Notes: a model not told the origin generated them from the sequence alone. A DNA stretch of 64,000 nt from Bradyrhizobium diazoefficiens (GCF_016616235.1 NZ_CP067100.1:7313001-7377000); one strand, 5' to 3'; shown: positions 9,222 through 19,780, counted from the stretch's first letter. Translations and numbers: made by a program.

Positions 9222-10124
9222 TTACGATTTGGCCGGTCGCGTCACCAGGTAAATGCCGAGCGCCACCGGAACGATCCCGAGCAGGTCGCGCGTCTCGATG
9301 TGCTCGCCGAGCACGAGGTAGGCGAACAGCATGCCGAGGGGCGGCATCAGGAAATGATAGGCACTGGCGGCGGTGGCGCCACACACTTTCAGGAGATGAA
9401 ACCAGAGCCAGTAGGCGAGGATCGAGCCGCCGAGCACCAGGAAGGCGAAGGCGCCGATCAGGCTCGGCGTGAAGTCAATGGCGTGGACGTCGGCGAAGGT
9501 CAGCGCGACCGGAATCAGCACGACGCCGGCGGCGAGATTCTGCACGCCGTTGCCGATCCACAGGCTGCCCTTCGGCGCGAGAAGCTTGAACAAAATGGTG
9601 CCGGCGACGATGGAGGCGAGCGAGGCCAGCGTGAAGATGATGCCGTGCAGTGAGTCGGTGCCGACCGACAGGCGATGCCAGACGATCAGCGTCACGCCGA
9701 TGATGCCGAGCAAGAGGCCGCTCGCCTTGCGCCAGGTCATGCCCTCGCCGAGGAGAAGGGCGGCGAAACCCGCCGTAAACACCGGATTGGCCGACACGAT
9801 CAGGCCGCCGAGGCCGGCGGAGACCGATTGAAGACCGGTGTAGCCGAGCCCGAGATAGAGCGCGTTGTTGGCGATGCCGAGCACGGCGAAAATCGCCGCG
9901 TCGCGCCATGACAGCGACCAGTCGCCGCGAACCATCGTGGCCCCAAGGATCAAAACGCCGGCAAGCGAGAAGCGCGCCGCGAGCAGGATCAGCGGCGGGC
10001 AATGGGTGACGCCGATCTTGCCGGCGATGAAGGCGTAGCTCCAGAGCAGGCAGAACAAGCCGATATAAAGCGGCAGCGCGTTGAAGCGGCGGCTGGGGAC
10101 GGATATCGAGGGGGCGAGCAACAT
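9222..10124 (-). CDS. EamA/DMT-family transporter
   Basis: A 300-residue membrane protein with ten predicted hydrophobic helices in two EamA halves (first LYIGLFCLLWSYAFIAGKIG, second HGIIFTLASLASIVAGTILF and on to LLGIVPVALGIYLVT). Family members export amino acids, metabolites or drugs. AGGAG lies just upstream of ATG 10124. It is divergent from the LysR-type gene at 10221 across a ~100-bp gap with an inverted repeat. This is the classic layout for a LysR regulator controlling its neighbouring exporter. The MBL-fold gene downstream probably belongs to the same transcript. Confidence 0.88.
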   Translation of the reverse strand: MLLAPSISVPSRRFNALPLYIGLFCLLWSYAFIAGKIGVTHCPPLILLAARFSLAGVLILGATMVRGDWSLSWRDAAIFAVLGIANNALYLGLGYTGLQSVSAGLGGLIVSANPVFTAGFAALLLGEGMTWRKASGLLLGIIGVTLIVWHRLSVGTDSLHGIIFTLASLASIVAGTILFKLLAPKGSLWIGNGVQNLAAGVVLIPVALTFADVHAIDFTPSLIGAFAFLVLGGSILAYWLWFHLLKVCGATAASAYHFLMPPLGMLFAYLVLGEHIETRDLLGIVPVALGIYLVTRPAKS

Positions 10125-10181
10125 GACATTTCTCCTGAGCCTTCGATCTAGGGAGGCCGCTTGCCATTTGGAAATTAAATG

Positions 10182-10202
10182 ATTAACTGCCCATCAGTTG
10201 AT
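10182..10202. promoter_or_regulatory. Candidate LysR operator (inverted repeat) in divergent promoter
   Basis: ATTAACTG (10182-10189) and CAGTTGAT (10195-10202) form an imperfect inverted repeat (7 of 8 positions) around a 5-nt spacer in an A/T-rich patch. It lies between the EamA exporter and the LysR gene. Position and symmetry fit a LysR binding site; binding is not shown. Confidence 0.45.
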
Positions 10203-10220
10203 TTTCGAATGGAGGCGGCG

Positions 10221-11084
10221 ATGCTCGATCTCGAGCTCCTGCGCAGCTTCGTCTCGGTGGTCGAGGCCGGCGGTTTCACCCGGGCCGGCGAGCGCGTTCA
10301 CCGCACGCAGTCGACCGTGAGCCAGCAGATCAAGCGGCTGGAAGAGGATGTCGGCCAGGTGCTGCTGCATCGCGACGGCAAGGACGTGCGCCCGACCGAG
10401 GCCGGCGAGCGGCTGTTGTCCTACGCGCGCCGTCTGCTCTCGCTCGCGGAAGAAGCGCGCGACATGCTGCGCGAGCCCGGCGGCGAAGGCGCGATCCGGC
10501 TCGGTATCCCCGAGGATTTCGCGGCGTATCGGCTGGCAAAGCTGCTGGGCGCGTTCTCGCGCTCGCATCCGGGCCTGCGGCTCGATGTGCGCGCCGACCA
10601 GAGCAAGAACCTGTCCCGCGATCTCGAACGCGGCGAGCTGGATTTGGCACTGTTCAAGCGTGCGGCCGGCGAGAAGGGCGCGATCGCGGTGTGGCCGGAG
10701 CAAGTGCACTGGGTCACCAGCAAGAGCCACCCGGTCGATATCACCGTGTCGTCGGTGCCGCTGATCGGCTTTCCGGCCGGCTGCCTCTATCGCGCCGGCG
10801 CCATCCACGCGCTGGAAAGCGCCGGGCGCGCCTGGCACATGGCCTATTCGTCATCGAGCCTCGCCGGCATTCAAGCTGCGGTTGCCGCCGGCATGGGTCT
10901 CAGCATCTTGTCCGAGATGTCGATCCAGTCCGATCATCGCGTGCTGACCGCGAAGGACGGTTTTGCGCCGATCAACAAGACCGAGGTCGCGCTGATGGCG
11001 GCGCCGGATGCGAGCCCGGCAACGCTGCGGCTTGCGGATCGTCTCGCCGAGTTCTGCGATCATGTGCAGGCGAAGGCCGCTTGA
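10221..11084 (+). CDS. LysR-family transcriptional regulator
   Basis: A 287-residue regulator. The N-terminal winged helix-turn-helix is plain (LDLELLRSFVSVVEAGGFTR, then RVHRTQSTVSQQIKRLEEDVG), followed by a linker helix and a LysR substrate-binding domain with type-2 periplasmic fold. ATG 10221 was chosen because GGAGG lies 5 nt upstream and because LysR proteins normally begin at MLDLELL; an ATG at 10209 is the alternative. Divergence from the EamA exporter makes that gene the likely target. The inducer is unknown. Confidence 0.9.
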   Translation: MLDLELLRSFVSVVEAGGFTRAGERVHRTQSTVSQQIKRLEEDVGQVLLHRDGKDVRPTEAGERLLSYARRLLSLAEEARDMLREPGGEGAIRLGIPEDFAAYRLAKLLGAFSRSHPGLRLDVRADQSKNLSRDLERGELDLALFKRAAGEKGAIAVWPEQVHWVTSKSHPVDITVSSVPLIGFPAGCLYRAGAIHALESAGRAWHMAYSSSSLAGIQAAVAAGMGLSILSEMSIQSDHRVLTAKDGFAPINKTEVALMAAPDASPATLRLADRLAEFCDHVQAKAA

Positions 11085-11102
11085 GCGCGCGCAACGTCCG
11101 GC

Positions 11103-11348
11103 TTACTTCACTGCCGACATCAGCCTGTCGCCGCACGCATTGGCGTAGAACTTGCCGCCGCATTGCCGCTTGATGGCGGCGCAGCGCGCCTTGGGCGATG
11201 CATTTTGCGAGACGGCGAAGCCGCAACTCAAACCGTCGGCGCTGCGGCCGGGTTTGCCGGCGGCGAACGCGGCGCTGGAGACGGTGATGCAAACCACGAG
11301 CAAGGCCGCGGCGGCGATTTCGATCAGCATTCGCATCAGCGGTTTCAT
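11103..11348 (-). CDS. Small secreted cysteine-containing protein, unknown function
   Basis: An 81-residue protein starting at ATG 11348, preceded by GGAGGAG. It has a signal peptide (hydrophobic stretch IEIAAAALLVVCITVSSAAFA) and a short mature part of about 45 residues with four Cys (CGFAV, RCAAIKRQC, ANACG), which could form two disulfides in the periplasm. Small Cys-rich secreted proteins of this kind are common and uncharacterised in Bradyrhizobium. It is convergent with the LysR gene and divergent from glycogen phosphorylase. No family was recognised. Confidence 0.75.
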   Translation of the reverse strand: MKPLMRMLIEIAAAALLVVCITVSSAAFAAGKPGRSADGLSCGFAVSQNASPKARCAAIKRQCGGKFYANACGDRLMSAVK

Positions 11349-11522
11349 CGGCGTCTCCTCCACACTGACGGCTGAATCTGGTCGCATTCTACCACGGAAT
11401 CCAATCTTCTCCGTGCAGGCCCGGGTTCCCAAACCGGCCCATTCCTTGCATAATTTTACGCCAGCGCAGTGCACGGTCGCGCCGGCAATGGTTCCCGCGC
11501 AGCAGCAAGACGCGTAGGGTGA

Positions 11523-14078
11523 GTGGTGGTTTTTCGACAGGAAGTGACGGCTTTGCAAGATTCATCGTTCCAGCCCGGTTTTCCCGCGCCCGGGCAGCCC
11601 ATCGACGAACTCGCGCTGACCGAGATCAAGGGCGCGATCCTGGCGAAGCTGCGCCTTGCCATCGGCAAGGATGCCGGCATGGCGACGAAGCACGACTGGT
11701 ACCAGGCCGCGGCGCTGGCGCTGCGCGACCGCATCGTGCATCGCTGGCTCAGCGCTGAGAAGCGCAGCTACGATGCGGGACGCAAGCGCGTCTATTATCT
11801 CTCGCTCGAATTTCTGATCGGCCGTCTCTTCACCGACGCGCTCAACAATATGGGGCTCCTCAAGATCTTCGAGGTCGCGCTCGGCGATCTCGGCGTGTCG
11901 CTGCCGGACTTACGCAAATGCGAGCCGGATGCAGCGCTCGGCAATGGCGGCCTCGGCCGGCTCGCTGCCTGCTTCATGGAAAGCATGGCGACACTGTCGA
12001 TCCCCGCGATCGGCTACGGCATCCGCTACGACTACGGCCTGTTCCGCCAGATCATCAATCAGGGTTGGCAGCAGGAATATCCGGACGAATGGCTCGGCTT
12101 CGGCAATCCCTGGGAATTGCAGCGGCCCGAGGTGATCTACGATATCAATTTCGGCGGCGTCGTCGAGCATGTCGACGACAAGGGCCGCGACCGCGCGATC
12201 TGGCATCCGTCCGAGACCGTGCAGGCGATCGCCTATGACACGCCGATCGTCGGCTGGCGCGGCCAGCACGTCAACGCGCTGCGGCTGTGGTCGGCGCGCT
12301 CGCCCGATCCGCTCAAGCTCGATGCCTTCAACAAGGGCGACTATGTCAGCGCCAGCGCCGAGCAATCGCGCGCCGAAGCGATCTGCAAATTCCTCTATCC
12401 CAACGACGAGAGCCCGGCGGGCCGCGAGCTGCGGCTGCGGCAGGAATATTTCTTCGTCTCGGCCTCGCTCCAGGATCTCGTCAAGCGCCATCTCGCCTCC
12501 GACGGCCAGCTCCGCAGCCTGTCGAGCAAGGTCGCGGTTCAGCTCAACGACACCCATCCGAGCCTCGCCGTCACCGAGCTGATGCGCATCCTGGTCGACC
12601 TGCACAATTTCCGCTGGGACGAGGCCTGGAAGATCACGGTCGCCACCCTCTCCTACACCAACCACACGCTGCTGCCCGAGGCGCTCGAGACCTGGCCGGT
12701 CGAGCTGTTCGAGCGGCTGCTGCCGCGGCATCTCGAGATCATCTACCGCATCAACGTCCAGCATCTGGCGCTCGCCGAAGCGCGCGCGCCGGGCGACATC
12801 GATTTCCGCGCCTCGGTCTCGCTGATCGACGAGAAGAGCGGCCGCCGCGTCCGCATGGGCCAGCTCGCCTTCGTCGGCTCGCACCGCATCAACGGCGTCT
12901 CGGCCATGCATTCCGACCTGATGCGCGAGACAGTGTTCCACGATCTCAACCATCTCTATCCCGGCCGCATCACCAACAAGACCAACGGCATCACCTTCCG
13001 CCGCTGGCTGATGCTGGCGAACCCGAAGCTGACCGAGCTCTTGCGTGAGACCTGCGGCGAGGCCGTGCTCGACGATCCGACCCAGCTCTCGCTGATCGAG
13101 GCGCGCGCCAGCGACGTCGAGTTCCAGAAGAAATTCCGTGCCGTCAAGCATCACAACAAGACGGCGCTGGCGCGCCTGATCGGCGAGCGGCTCGGCATCA
13201 TGGTCGATCCCGGCGCGCTGTTCGACGTGCAGATCAAGCGCATCCACGAATACAAGCGCCAGCTGCTCAACATCATCGAGACGGTCGCGCTGTACCAGGC
13301 GATCAAGGACGATCCGAGCGGCAATTGGGTGCCGCGGGTGAAAATCTTCGCCGGCAAGGCGGCGGCAAGCTATCGCTACGCCAAGCTGATCATCAAGCTG
13401 ATCAACGACGTCGCCGAAGTCGTCAACAACGATCCCGCGATCGGCGGCAAGCTCAAGGTCGCGTTCCTGCCCGACTACAATGTCAGCCTCGCCGAAGTGA
13501 TCATTCCCGCGGCCGACCTCTCCGAGCAGATCTCGACCGCGGGCATGGAAGCCTCCGGCACCGGCAACATGAAGCTGGCGCTCAACGGCGCCATCACCAT
13601 CGGCACGCTCGACGGCGCCAATATTGAGATCCGCGACCAGGTCGGTGCGGAGAACATCGCGATCTTCGGCATGGAGGCCGGCGACGTGATGATCCGCCGC
13701 AAGCAGGGGCTGGATGCCTCCGACGTGATCCGCAACTCGCCGAAGCTGCAGCGCGCCATCAACGCGATCGGTAGCGGCGAGTTCTCGCCCGGCGATCCCG
13801 GCCGCTTCGAATCCATCGCGCATGCGCTGCGCTATCTCGACCATTACATGGTCAGCGCCGATTTCGATTCCTATTACGAGGCGCAGCGCGCGGTCGATGC
13901 GCGCTGGCTGGTGGCGCCGGCCTGGACCCGCGCCTCCATCCTCAACGTCGCGCGCATGGCGTGGTTCTCGTCCGACCGCACCATTCGCGAATACGCCGAG
14001 GAGATCTGGAACGTGCCGGTGAACCCGATCACGCCGCCGTTCCAGGAAGCGGAGGACCAGCGCGGCGCCACGGCTTGA
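11523..14078 (+). CDS. glgP: Glycogen/starch/alpha-glucan phosphorylase
   Basis: An 851-residue GT35 phosphorylase, the usual family length. It releases glucose-1-phosphate from glycogen using pyridoxal phosphate in the cytoplasm. The PLP-lysine region (EASGTGNMKLALNG), substrate segments (GNGGLGRLAACFMESMATL, QLNDTHPSLAV) and RIHEYKRQLLN are all intact. The start is uncertain: GTG 11523 follows AGGGTGA closely, and GTG 11526 is nearly equivalent. The usual glgBXCA partners are not adjacent in this window, so the gene stands alone here between a small secreted protein and a thioesterase. Confidence 0.95.
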   Translation: MVVFRQEVTALQDSSFQPGFPAPGQPIDELALTEIKGAILAKLRLAIGKDAGMATKHDWYQAAALALRDRIVHRWLSAEKRSYDAGRKRVYYLSLEFLIGRLFTDALNNMGLLKIFEVALGDLGVSLPDLRKCEPDAALGNGGLGRLAACFMESMATLSIPAIGYGIRYDYGLFRQIINQGWQQEYPDEWLGFGNPWELQRPEVIYDINFGGVVEHVDDKGRDRAIWHPSETVQAIAYDTPIVGWRGQHVNALRLWSARSPDPLKLDAFNKGDYVSASAEQSRAEAICKFLYPNDESPAGRELRLRQEYFFVSASLQDLVKRHLASDGQLRSLSSKVAVQLNDTHPSLAVTELMRILVDLHNFRWDEAWKITVATLSYTNHTLLPEALETWPVELFERLLPRHLEIIYRINVQHLALAEARAPGDIDFRASVSLIDEKSGRRVRMGQLAFVGSHRINGVSAMHSDLMRETVFHDLNHLYPGRITNKTNGITFRRWLMLANPKLTELLRETCGEAVLDDPTQLSLIEARASDVEFQKKFRAVKHHNKTALARLIGERLGIMVDPGALFDVQIKRIHEYKRQLLNIIETVALYQAIKDDPSGNWVPRVKIFAGKAAASYRYAKLIIKLINDVAEVVNNDPAIGGKLKVAFLPDYNVSLAEVIIPAADLSEQISTAGMEASGTGNMKLALNGAITIGTLDGANIEIRDQVGAENIAIFGMEAGDVMIRRKQGLDASDVIRNSPKLQRAINAIGSGEFSPGDPGRFESIAHALRYLDHYMVSADFDSYYEAQRAVDARWLVAPAWTRASILNVARMAWFSSDRTIREYAEEIWNVPVNPITPPFQEAEDQRGATA

Positions 14079-14175
14079 TTTTATCGCGCCGTGAAATCGG
14101 GATTACCTGCGAGGTTATTGCACAAGCCGGCGGCTGACGTGATATGACGTCCGTCATCGAAAGCCGGATCAGACA

Positions 14176-14991
14176 ATGCACGCCAAGCTCCCGCACCCCT
14201 TCGACGATGCCACCCGCATCACCGCCGGCGACTCGCGCTGGCAGGGGCACACCAGCGACGATTACTGGGCCTTTGTCGGCCCGTTCGGCGGCGCCACGGC
14301 CGCGACCATCTTGCGCGCGCTGATCGAGCATCCAGAGCGCGCCGGCGATCCGCTGGCGCTGACCGTCAATTACTGCGCGCCGATCGCAAAGGGGCCGTTC
14401 GATCTCGACATCAGGCTGGTGAAGGCCAACCGCTCCAGCCAGCACTGGAGCGTCGAACTGTCGCAGGGCGGCGGCGAGGTCGCAACACTCGCCACCGCCG
14501 TGTTCGCCGAGCGCCGGCCGTCCTGGGAGCACAGGGTCGCGCAATATCCGGATGCGAAGCCGTTCGAACAGACGCTGCCGTACCCCAAGCTCGCGGCCTC
14601 CTGGGCCAATCAGTACGATTTCCGCTTCGTCGAGGGCGAGATGCGGCTCGGCCCGCCGCAGGCGGAGTTCGCCAGCACGTACTCGAAGCTCTGGATCAGC
14701 GACCGCATTCCGCGCAAGCTCGACATGCTGTCGCTGATGTCGATGTCGGATGCGTTCTTCGGCCGCATCTTCCACGCGCGGCGCGAGCTGGTGCCGTTCG
14801 GCACGGTGTCCCTGACGACGTATTTCCACACCGACAGCGAGGAGCTTGCGGCCGAGGACATCACCCGCGTGCTCGCGACGGCCGATTCCAAGATCATGCA
14901 CAAGAGCTACGCCGACCAGAACGCCGAGCTGTGGTCGCCGAACGGCAGGCTGCTCGCGACGACCACGCAGATCGCGTATTTCAAGGCGTGA
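14176..14991 (+). CDS. Acyl-CoA thioesterase family protein (TesB-like double hot dog)
   Basis: A 271-residue protein with two hot-dog folds. The N-terminal half has the typical WAFVGPFGGATAATILRALIEH segment and LTVNYCAPIAKGPFDL strand, and the C-terminal half carries LDMLSLMSMSDAFF and VSLTTYFHTD. The pattern matches the 4HBT_3 / TesB-like thioesterase group, which hydrolyses acyl-CoA esters. It begins 97 bp after glgP on the same strand but with its own spacing, so an operon is possible but not compelled. Substrate chain length cannot be judged. Confidence 0.8.
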   Translation: MHAKLPHPFDDATRITAGDSRWQGHTSDDYWAFVGPFGGATAATILRALIEHPERAGDPLALTVNYCAPIAKGPFDLDIRLVKANRSSQHWSVELSQGGGEVATLATAVFAERRPSWEHRVAQYPDAKPFEQTLPYPKLAASWANQYDFRFVEGEMRLGPPQAEFASTYSKLWISDRIPRKLDMLSLMSMSDAFFGRIFHARRELVPFGTVSLTTYFHTDSEELAAEDITRVLATADSKIMHKSYADQNAELWSPNGRLLATTTQIAYFKA

Positions 14992-14994
14992 CTG

Positions 14995-15115
14995 TCTCCT
15001 CCCCCTCTCCCCTTTCTTACGGGGAAAGAGTTGGGGCGAGGGGCTGCTTCCGCAAATACAGTGAGAGACGGACTCGCGGAGAGTCCCCCTCACCCGCCCG
15101 CGGGGAGAGGCGAAG
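14995..15115. repeat. Palindromic repeat family B, copy 2
   Basis: Contains ccctctcccctttcttacgg with its paired ggggaaagagttggggcgag, then cccctcacccgcccgcgggg and gagagg. The flanking arms match other family B copies, but the central variable hairpin is reduced to cccgcccgcggg. Confidence 0.75.
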
Positions 15116-15125
15116 ATCCACAAAC

Positions 15126-15156
15126 AAAAAGGGCGGCCTCGCGGCCGCCCTTTTGC
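15126..15156. terminator. Rho-independent bidirectional terminator
   Basis: A perfect G/C-rich stem (AAAGGGCGGCC / GGCCGCCCTTT) with a 4-nt loop and A- and T-runs on the two sides. It lies between the convergent thioesterase and pckA genes and can end transcription from both. Confidence 0.9.
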
Positions 15157-15174
15157 ATTGAAGACAGAGCGAAC

Positions 15175-16791
15175 CTACTCCGCCGCGAGCTTCAGGTCCG
15201 GCGCGGCGGCGCGGACCTCGGCGTCGACCTGGGCTTCGAACTTGGCAAAGTTCTTCTGGAACATGCCGACCAGCGCGCGCGCGGTCTTGTCGAACTCGTC
15301 CTTGTCCTTCCAGGTGTTGACCGGATTGAGGATCTCGCTCGGCACGCCGGGCAGCGCGGTCGGCACGGCGAAGCCAAAGTACTTGTCGGTGCGGAATTCG
15401 ACGTTGCGAAGCGAGCCGTCGAGCGCGGCGGTGAGCAGCGCGCGCGTCACCTTGATCGGCATGCGCGAGCCGGTGCCGTACTTACCGCCGGTCCACCCCG
15501 TATTGACCAGCCAGCAATCGACATTGTGCTGGGCGATGAGGTCGCGCAGCATGTTGCCGTAGACGGACGGGTCGAGCGGCAGGAAGGGCGAGCCGAAGCA
15601 GGTCGAGAATTCCGGCTGCGGCTCGTTGCCGAGACCGCGTTCGGTGCCGGCAACCTTGGCGGTGTAGCCGGACAGGAAGTGATACATCGCCTGCGCGGGC
15701 GAGAGCTTGGCGATCGGCGGCAGCACGCCGAAGGCGTCGGCGGCGAGCATCACCATGTTCTTCGGCTGCGGCGCGCGGCCGGTGCGCGAGGCGTTCGGGA
15801 TGAAATCGAGCGGATAGGCCGAACGCGTGTTCTCGGTCTTGGAGCCGTCGTCGAAATCGACCACGCGGGTATCCTCGTCGAGCACGCAGTTCTCGAGCAC
15901 GGCGCCGAAGCGCGTCGAGGCCGCATAGATCTCGGGCTCGGCTTCCTGCGACAGCTTGATGCACTTGGCGTAGCAGCCGCCTTCGAAATTGAAGACGCCG
16001 TTCGGGCCCCAGCCGTGCTCATCGTCGCCGATCAGCGTGCGGTTCGGGTCGGCCGACAGCGTGGTCTTGCCGGTGCCTGACAGCCCGAAGAAGATCGCGG
16101 TATCGCCCTTCGCGCCGACATTGGCCGAGCAGTGCATCGGCATCACGCCGCGCTCGGGCAGATAATAGTTCAGCGTGGTGAAGACCGACTTCTTCATCTC
16201 GCCGGCATAATAAGACCCGCCGATCAGGACGATCTTGCGGGCGAAATCGATCGCGACGACGTTCTCCGACCTGCAGCCGTGGCGTTTGGGATCAGCGCGG
16301 AAGCTCGGCATGTCGATGATAGTGAGCTCCGGCGTGAAGCTCGACAGCTCGACCGCCTCGGGGCGGATCAAGAGCGTGCGGATGAACAGCGAGTGCCAGG
16401 CGAGTTCGGTGAAGACCCGCGTCTTGATCCGGTAGGCCGGATCGGCGCCGCCGTAGAGGTCCTGCGCGAACAGCGCCTTGCCTTCGGCGTGCTTGAGGAA
16501 GTCCTGGTAGAGAGCCTCGAACTGCTCTGCGGTGATCGACTGGTTGCCGGCCCACCACATCTTCTTGTCGGTGGTGGCGTCACGCACCGTGAACTTGTCC
16601 TTGGGGCTGCGGCCGGTGAACTCGCCGGTGTCGGCGCAGAGCGCGCCGTCGGCGGAGAGCACCGCCTCGCCCGCGGAGAGCGAGTATTGGTAGAGTTGCG
16701 GCGCACCGAGGTTCCAGTGAACCTGCTTGAGATTCCTTAAGCCGAATTTGTCGGCGCCGAAGGCACCGTTGCGCACGCCCGTCTCTTGCAC
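15175..16791 (-). CDS. pckA: Phosphoenolpyruvate carboxykinase (ATP)
   Basis: A 538-residue ATP-dependent PEPCK that converts oxaloacetate to PEP in gluconeogenesis. The P-loop [14 protein letters not shown], the metal/kinase-2 region [20 protein letters not shown] and the substrate motif TGRSPKDKF are intact. The start is GTG 16791 with AGGAGG 8 nt upstream. The neighbourhood (hugZ-like, chvI, chvG, hprK) is the conserved alphaproteobacterial arrangement, in which the ChvG-ChvI system and the PTS proteins link carbon metabolism to envelope signalling; here a TPR-CHAT gene is inserted between pckA and the rest. The 283-bp region upstream holds its promoter, but no specific operator was recognised. 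Confidence 0.97.
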   Translation of the reverse strand: MQETGVRNGAFGADKFGLRNLKQVHWNLGAPQLYQYSLSAGEAVLSADGALCADTGEFTGRSPKDKFTVRDATTDKKMWWAGNQSITAEQFEALYQDFLKHAEGKALFAQDLYGGADPAYRIKTRVFTELAWHSLFIRTLLIRPEAVELSSFTPELTIIDMPSFRADPKRHGCRSENVVAIDFARKIVLIGGSYYAGEMKKSVFTTLNYYLPERGVMPMHCSANVGAKGDTAIFFGLSGTGKTTLSADPNRTLIGDDEHGWGPNGVFNFEGGCYAKCIKLSQEAEPEIYAASTRFGAVLENCVLDEDTRVVDFDDGSKTENTRSAYPLDFIPNASRTGRAPQPKNMVMLAADAFGVLPPIAKLSPAQAMYHFLSGYTAKVAGTERGLGNEPQPEFSTCFGSPFLPLDPSVYGNMLRDLIAQHNVDCWLVNTGWTGGKYGTGSRMPIKVTRALLTAALDGSLRNVEFRTDKYFGFAVPTALPGVPSEILNPVNTWKDKDEFDKTARALVGMFQKNFAKFEAQVDAEVRAAAPDLKLAAE

Positions 16792-17074
16792 GAAAAGATC
16801 CTCCTAGAACCCGCGACACTCAGCGCAGCCAAGCTTTGGCACCATCGCGGTCACCGTGAATAACAGGCCGTCCGGCCTCGGCTGAACGACGTAATACTGA
16901 TGAACGCTGGCGTTGCCAAGCTGATCCCGCAGGATTTGGTTTATTCAAGGACCGCGCCAAACGCAGCGCATGTCAGCCCTGAGCAGGCGCACCACGAAAT
17001 CGCAGATGATCGCGCAACCAAATGCAGAATTCCGCGTGTCTGGAGTTTTTGCGATGCACAAGGCCGCGCCCGCC

Positions 17075-19686
17075 CTACCGCACCGCGCCCTCGCCGACGA
17101 GCGCGAACGGCCCCCACATCGCCGGATAGGCGTTGCGTGGCGACGAAGCGTCATCAACATAGGTTAACATCGCCCGGCGCAGGGCTTCGGCACGACCGAT
17201 CCCTGGTTCGCTCTTGAGCAACTCGAACGTCGAAATGGTCAAGCGGGTCGCGGCTTCCGAATCCACCGCCCAGTGCGAGACCAGGAGCGCGCGGGCGCCG
17301 GCATAGAAGAACGATCGCGCCAGCCCCGACAAGGCCTCGGCACCGGGCTTGTCGCCGGCGATCGTGTTGCACGCCGACAGCACCACCCAATCCGCGTTGA
17401 GCTTGAGCTGGGCGACTTCACTCGCGGTCAACAGGCCGTCGTCGAATTCGGTGGGCTGATCGGGAATGGAGAGCGCAAGCGAGGGCTCACCCAATCCCTT
17501 GACGTCGCCGGCAACGAGACCGTGGGTGGCAAAGTAGATGATGCCGTATTGAGCAAGCGCTGCACGCTTGAGCGTCGTTTCGCTGGCATCGCGGCCGAGA
17601 TGGATATCGGCCTCCGCGGCGCCGACATCCTTCGCCACCGCGTTCAGCTCGTCGGCGGTGTCAGGAAGTTGCGGCAGCGCCTGCGCCAGCCGGGCGCGGT
17701 CGACGCCGGCCCCGCGCCAGAAGTCGGTATAGGCGATGGTCGCAATGCTGCGTGCGGCGATCTTGCCGGTTGCGCGCCGATCGGCCGGGCCTTCCAGCGC
17801 AGGGTTGAATACGGGATCGCCAAAGCCGGTCATCGGCTTCACACCCTGATCCCTGCGGGCGAAGGCACGCAGCGATTTCAGGCTGATCACCGACGGCAGC
17901 ACAGAAACGGCCTGACGGCGCAACAGCCAGGCGGCGCTGCGATAGCCTTCGAGCCTGTCCGGGATTGCCGCCTGCGGCTTCTCCGTGACGAGCAAATGAA
18001 ACGGCAGCGCGGTCAGCGCGGTCAGCGCCGCCGACGGCACCACCAGCAGGTTGCGCTTGTCCTTCGTCAGCGCCTCGACCGGGCCGAGCAGCGCCACATA
18101 AAGCTCGTTGGCGAGCGCAAGATCGAACAGCCCCGATTTGCCGGAGGCATCGCGCGCCTTTCCGACGTCGAGCCCCCTGCGGAAGGCCGTGACCTTCTGC
18201 GTCAGCGCGTCCGCACCGAGCGGAATCTCCTTCCAGTCGACGCCCTCGCGCGTGATCGCGATGACATAGCTCTGCCTGTTGACGACGGAATAGAGCGCCA
18301 TCGCCTCATCGGCCGACAGCAGCAGCTGGATGTCCTTCAACGTTAGCGGCAACGGATTGGACAGCGAGGCGTAGTCGGGGAACTCGACGGCGAGCGTCTT
18401 CTGCAAGCCCGCGCGCTCGTTCGCGATCGCCGCGATCCGGGCGCGACTGCGCTGCTCGGCCGCGAGGTCGCGCTGGCCCGATGGCTTCGAGACCGCGACG
18501 ATGATCGCCTTGTCGAGTGCCTCGGATTCAGCGGTGAGGTCCTGGTCGCGGCGCACCAGCTCGGCGAGCCGGTCGCTGCCAGCGGCGAGCCGGACGGCGA
18601 GCTTGTTGACGGCGGAGGCTGCGGAGGATTGCGTGCCCCGCTGGATCGCGGCGAGCGCCTCCTCCAGCGCCTTGTCCTCCGCCAACAGGGATTGCTGACG
18701 CGCGGCGAACAGGATCGGGAGCACCACGCGCAACTGCGCGCGGTTGGTCGCGAGCGTCCTCTCAGCGAGCGGCAGCGCATTGGCCGTGCGGCCGGAGACA
18801 TCGAGGAAATAGGCGAGATTGCTGGTCGAGGTGACGACGTCAGGATGATCCGGCCCGAGCGCACGCTCGCGGATCGCCAGCGCGCGGCGATAGAGCGGCT
18901 CGGCCTCGGCATAGCGGCGCTGATGCTCGTAGAGACCGGCGAGATTGTTCAGCGAGCGCGCGACGTCGGGGTGATCCGGTCCCAGCGCCTTTTCGCGGAT
19001 CGCGAGCGAGTGCTTGATCCGCGCCTCGGCCTCGGCATCGCGGTCGAGGTCGCGATCGACCTGGCCGATGTTGTTCAGGACCGTGGCGACCGCGGGATGT
19101 TCGGGCCCGGCCGCCTTCTGATAGATCGCGAGCGCACGCTGGAACAACGGCTCGGCCTCGGCCTGCCGTTCCTGCTTCACGTAGAGTGTGGCAAGATTGT
19201 TGAGGGCCCGGCCGACATCGGGATGCTCGCGCGACAGGCCTTTTCGCTTACGGCCAGCGCACGCTTGAACAGCGGCTCCGCTTCAGTGAAGCGGCCCTGC
19301 CGCTGATAGAGTGCGGCGAGGTTGGTCAATTCGGCCGAAAGCAGCGACGTCTCGAGGCCGAGCGATTTTTCCATCAGCGCGATGGCGCGCTTGTAGAGCG
19401 GCTCGGCCAGGCCGTCGCGGCCCTGGCCGGCATAGACCTGGCCGAGATTGTTGAGCGCGGCAGCGAGTTCGCGGCCGTTATCGCTCTTCTCCAGGCTCGC
19501 AACCATGCCCTGCGCAAGCGGAAGCGCTTCCGAATACTTGCCGGCGCTCATGAGCGCGTTGATCCGCGCGCTTTCCGCGGCGAGACCTTTCTGGGCAAGA
19601 CCTTTCTGGGCAAGAGCTGGCGTCGCAAGCGTTCCTGCGATCGCGAGCGCCAAACCCGCAACCAACGTCAAACGACGGCGTGTCAT
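17075..19686 (-). pseudogene. TPR-CHAT protein (caspase-HetF-like protease domain), interrupted by a single-base frameshift
   Basis: Two frames together encode one ~870-residue protein. The N-terminal part begins at ATG 19686 with a signal peptide (TLVAGLALAIAGTLATPALA), then TPR-like repeats, and runs out of frame at the T-run 19241-19244 (A-run on the coding strand). Adding one base there would read ...[20 protein letters not shown] and continue into the second frame. The second part has TPR_12-type repeats ([20 protein letters not shown]), a helical linker and a C-terminal CHAT domain. The candidate catalytic His is in [10 protein letters not shown] (codon 17522-17524) and the Cys in [10 protein letters not shown] (codon 17369-17371). 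Both are intact and no other lesion is visible, so a recent mutation, a sequencing error or recoding are all possible. A 15-bp tandem duplication (gacctttctgggcaa) near 19590-19618 repeats QKGLA after the signal peptide. Confidence 0.85.
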
Positions 19687-19780
19687 GAACCCGCTCGCTG
19701 CGAACCATAAGCCAATACGGCCTTGAACCAATACGGTGTTGGGTCGCGACGATGGGCGGCGCCGTTCAAAGAGTTGCGCT

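Noticed and set aside
11445..11475. A sigma-54-like promoter on the minus strand (tggcg...tgcaa).
   Set aside because: The distance between GG and GC is 11 instead of 10 bases, so it does not fit the -24/-12 rule.
11910..13844. Long minus-strand open frame antisense to glycogen phosphorylase.
   Set aside because: Same reason: codon-bias shadow without domains or initiation site.
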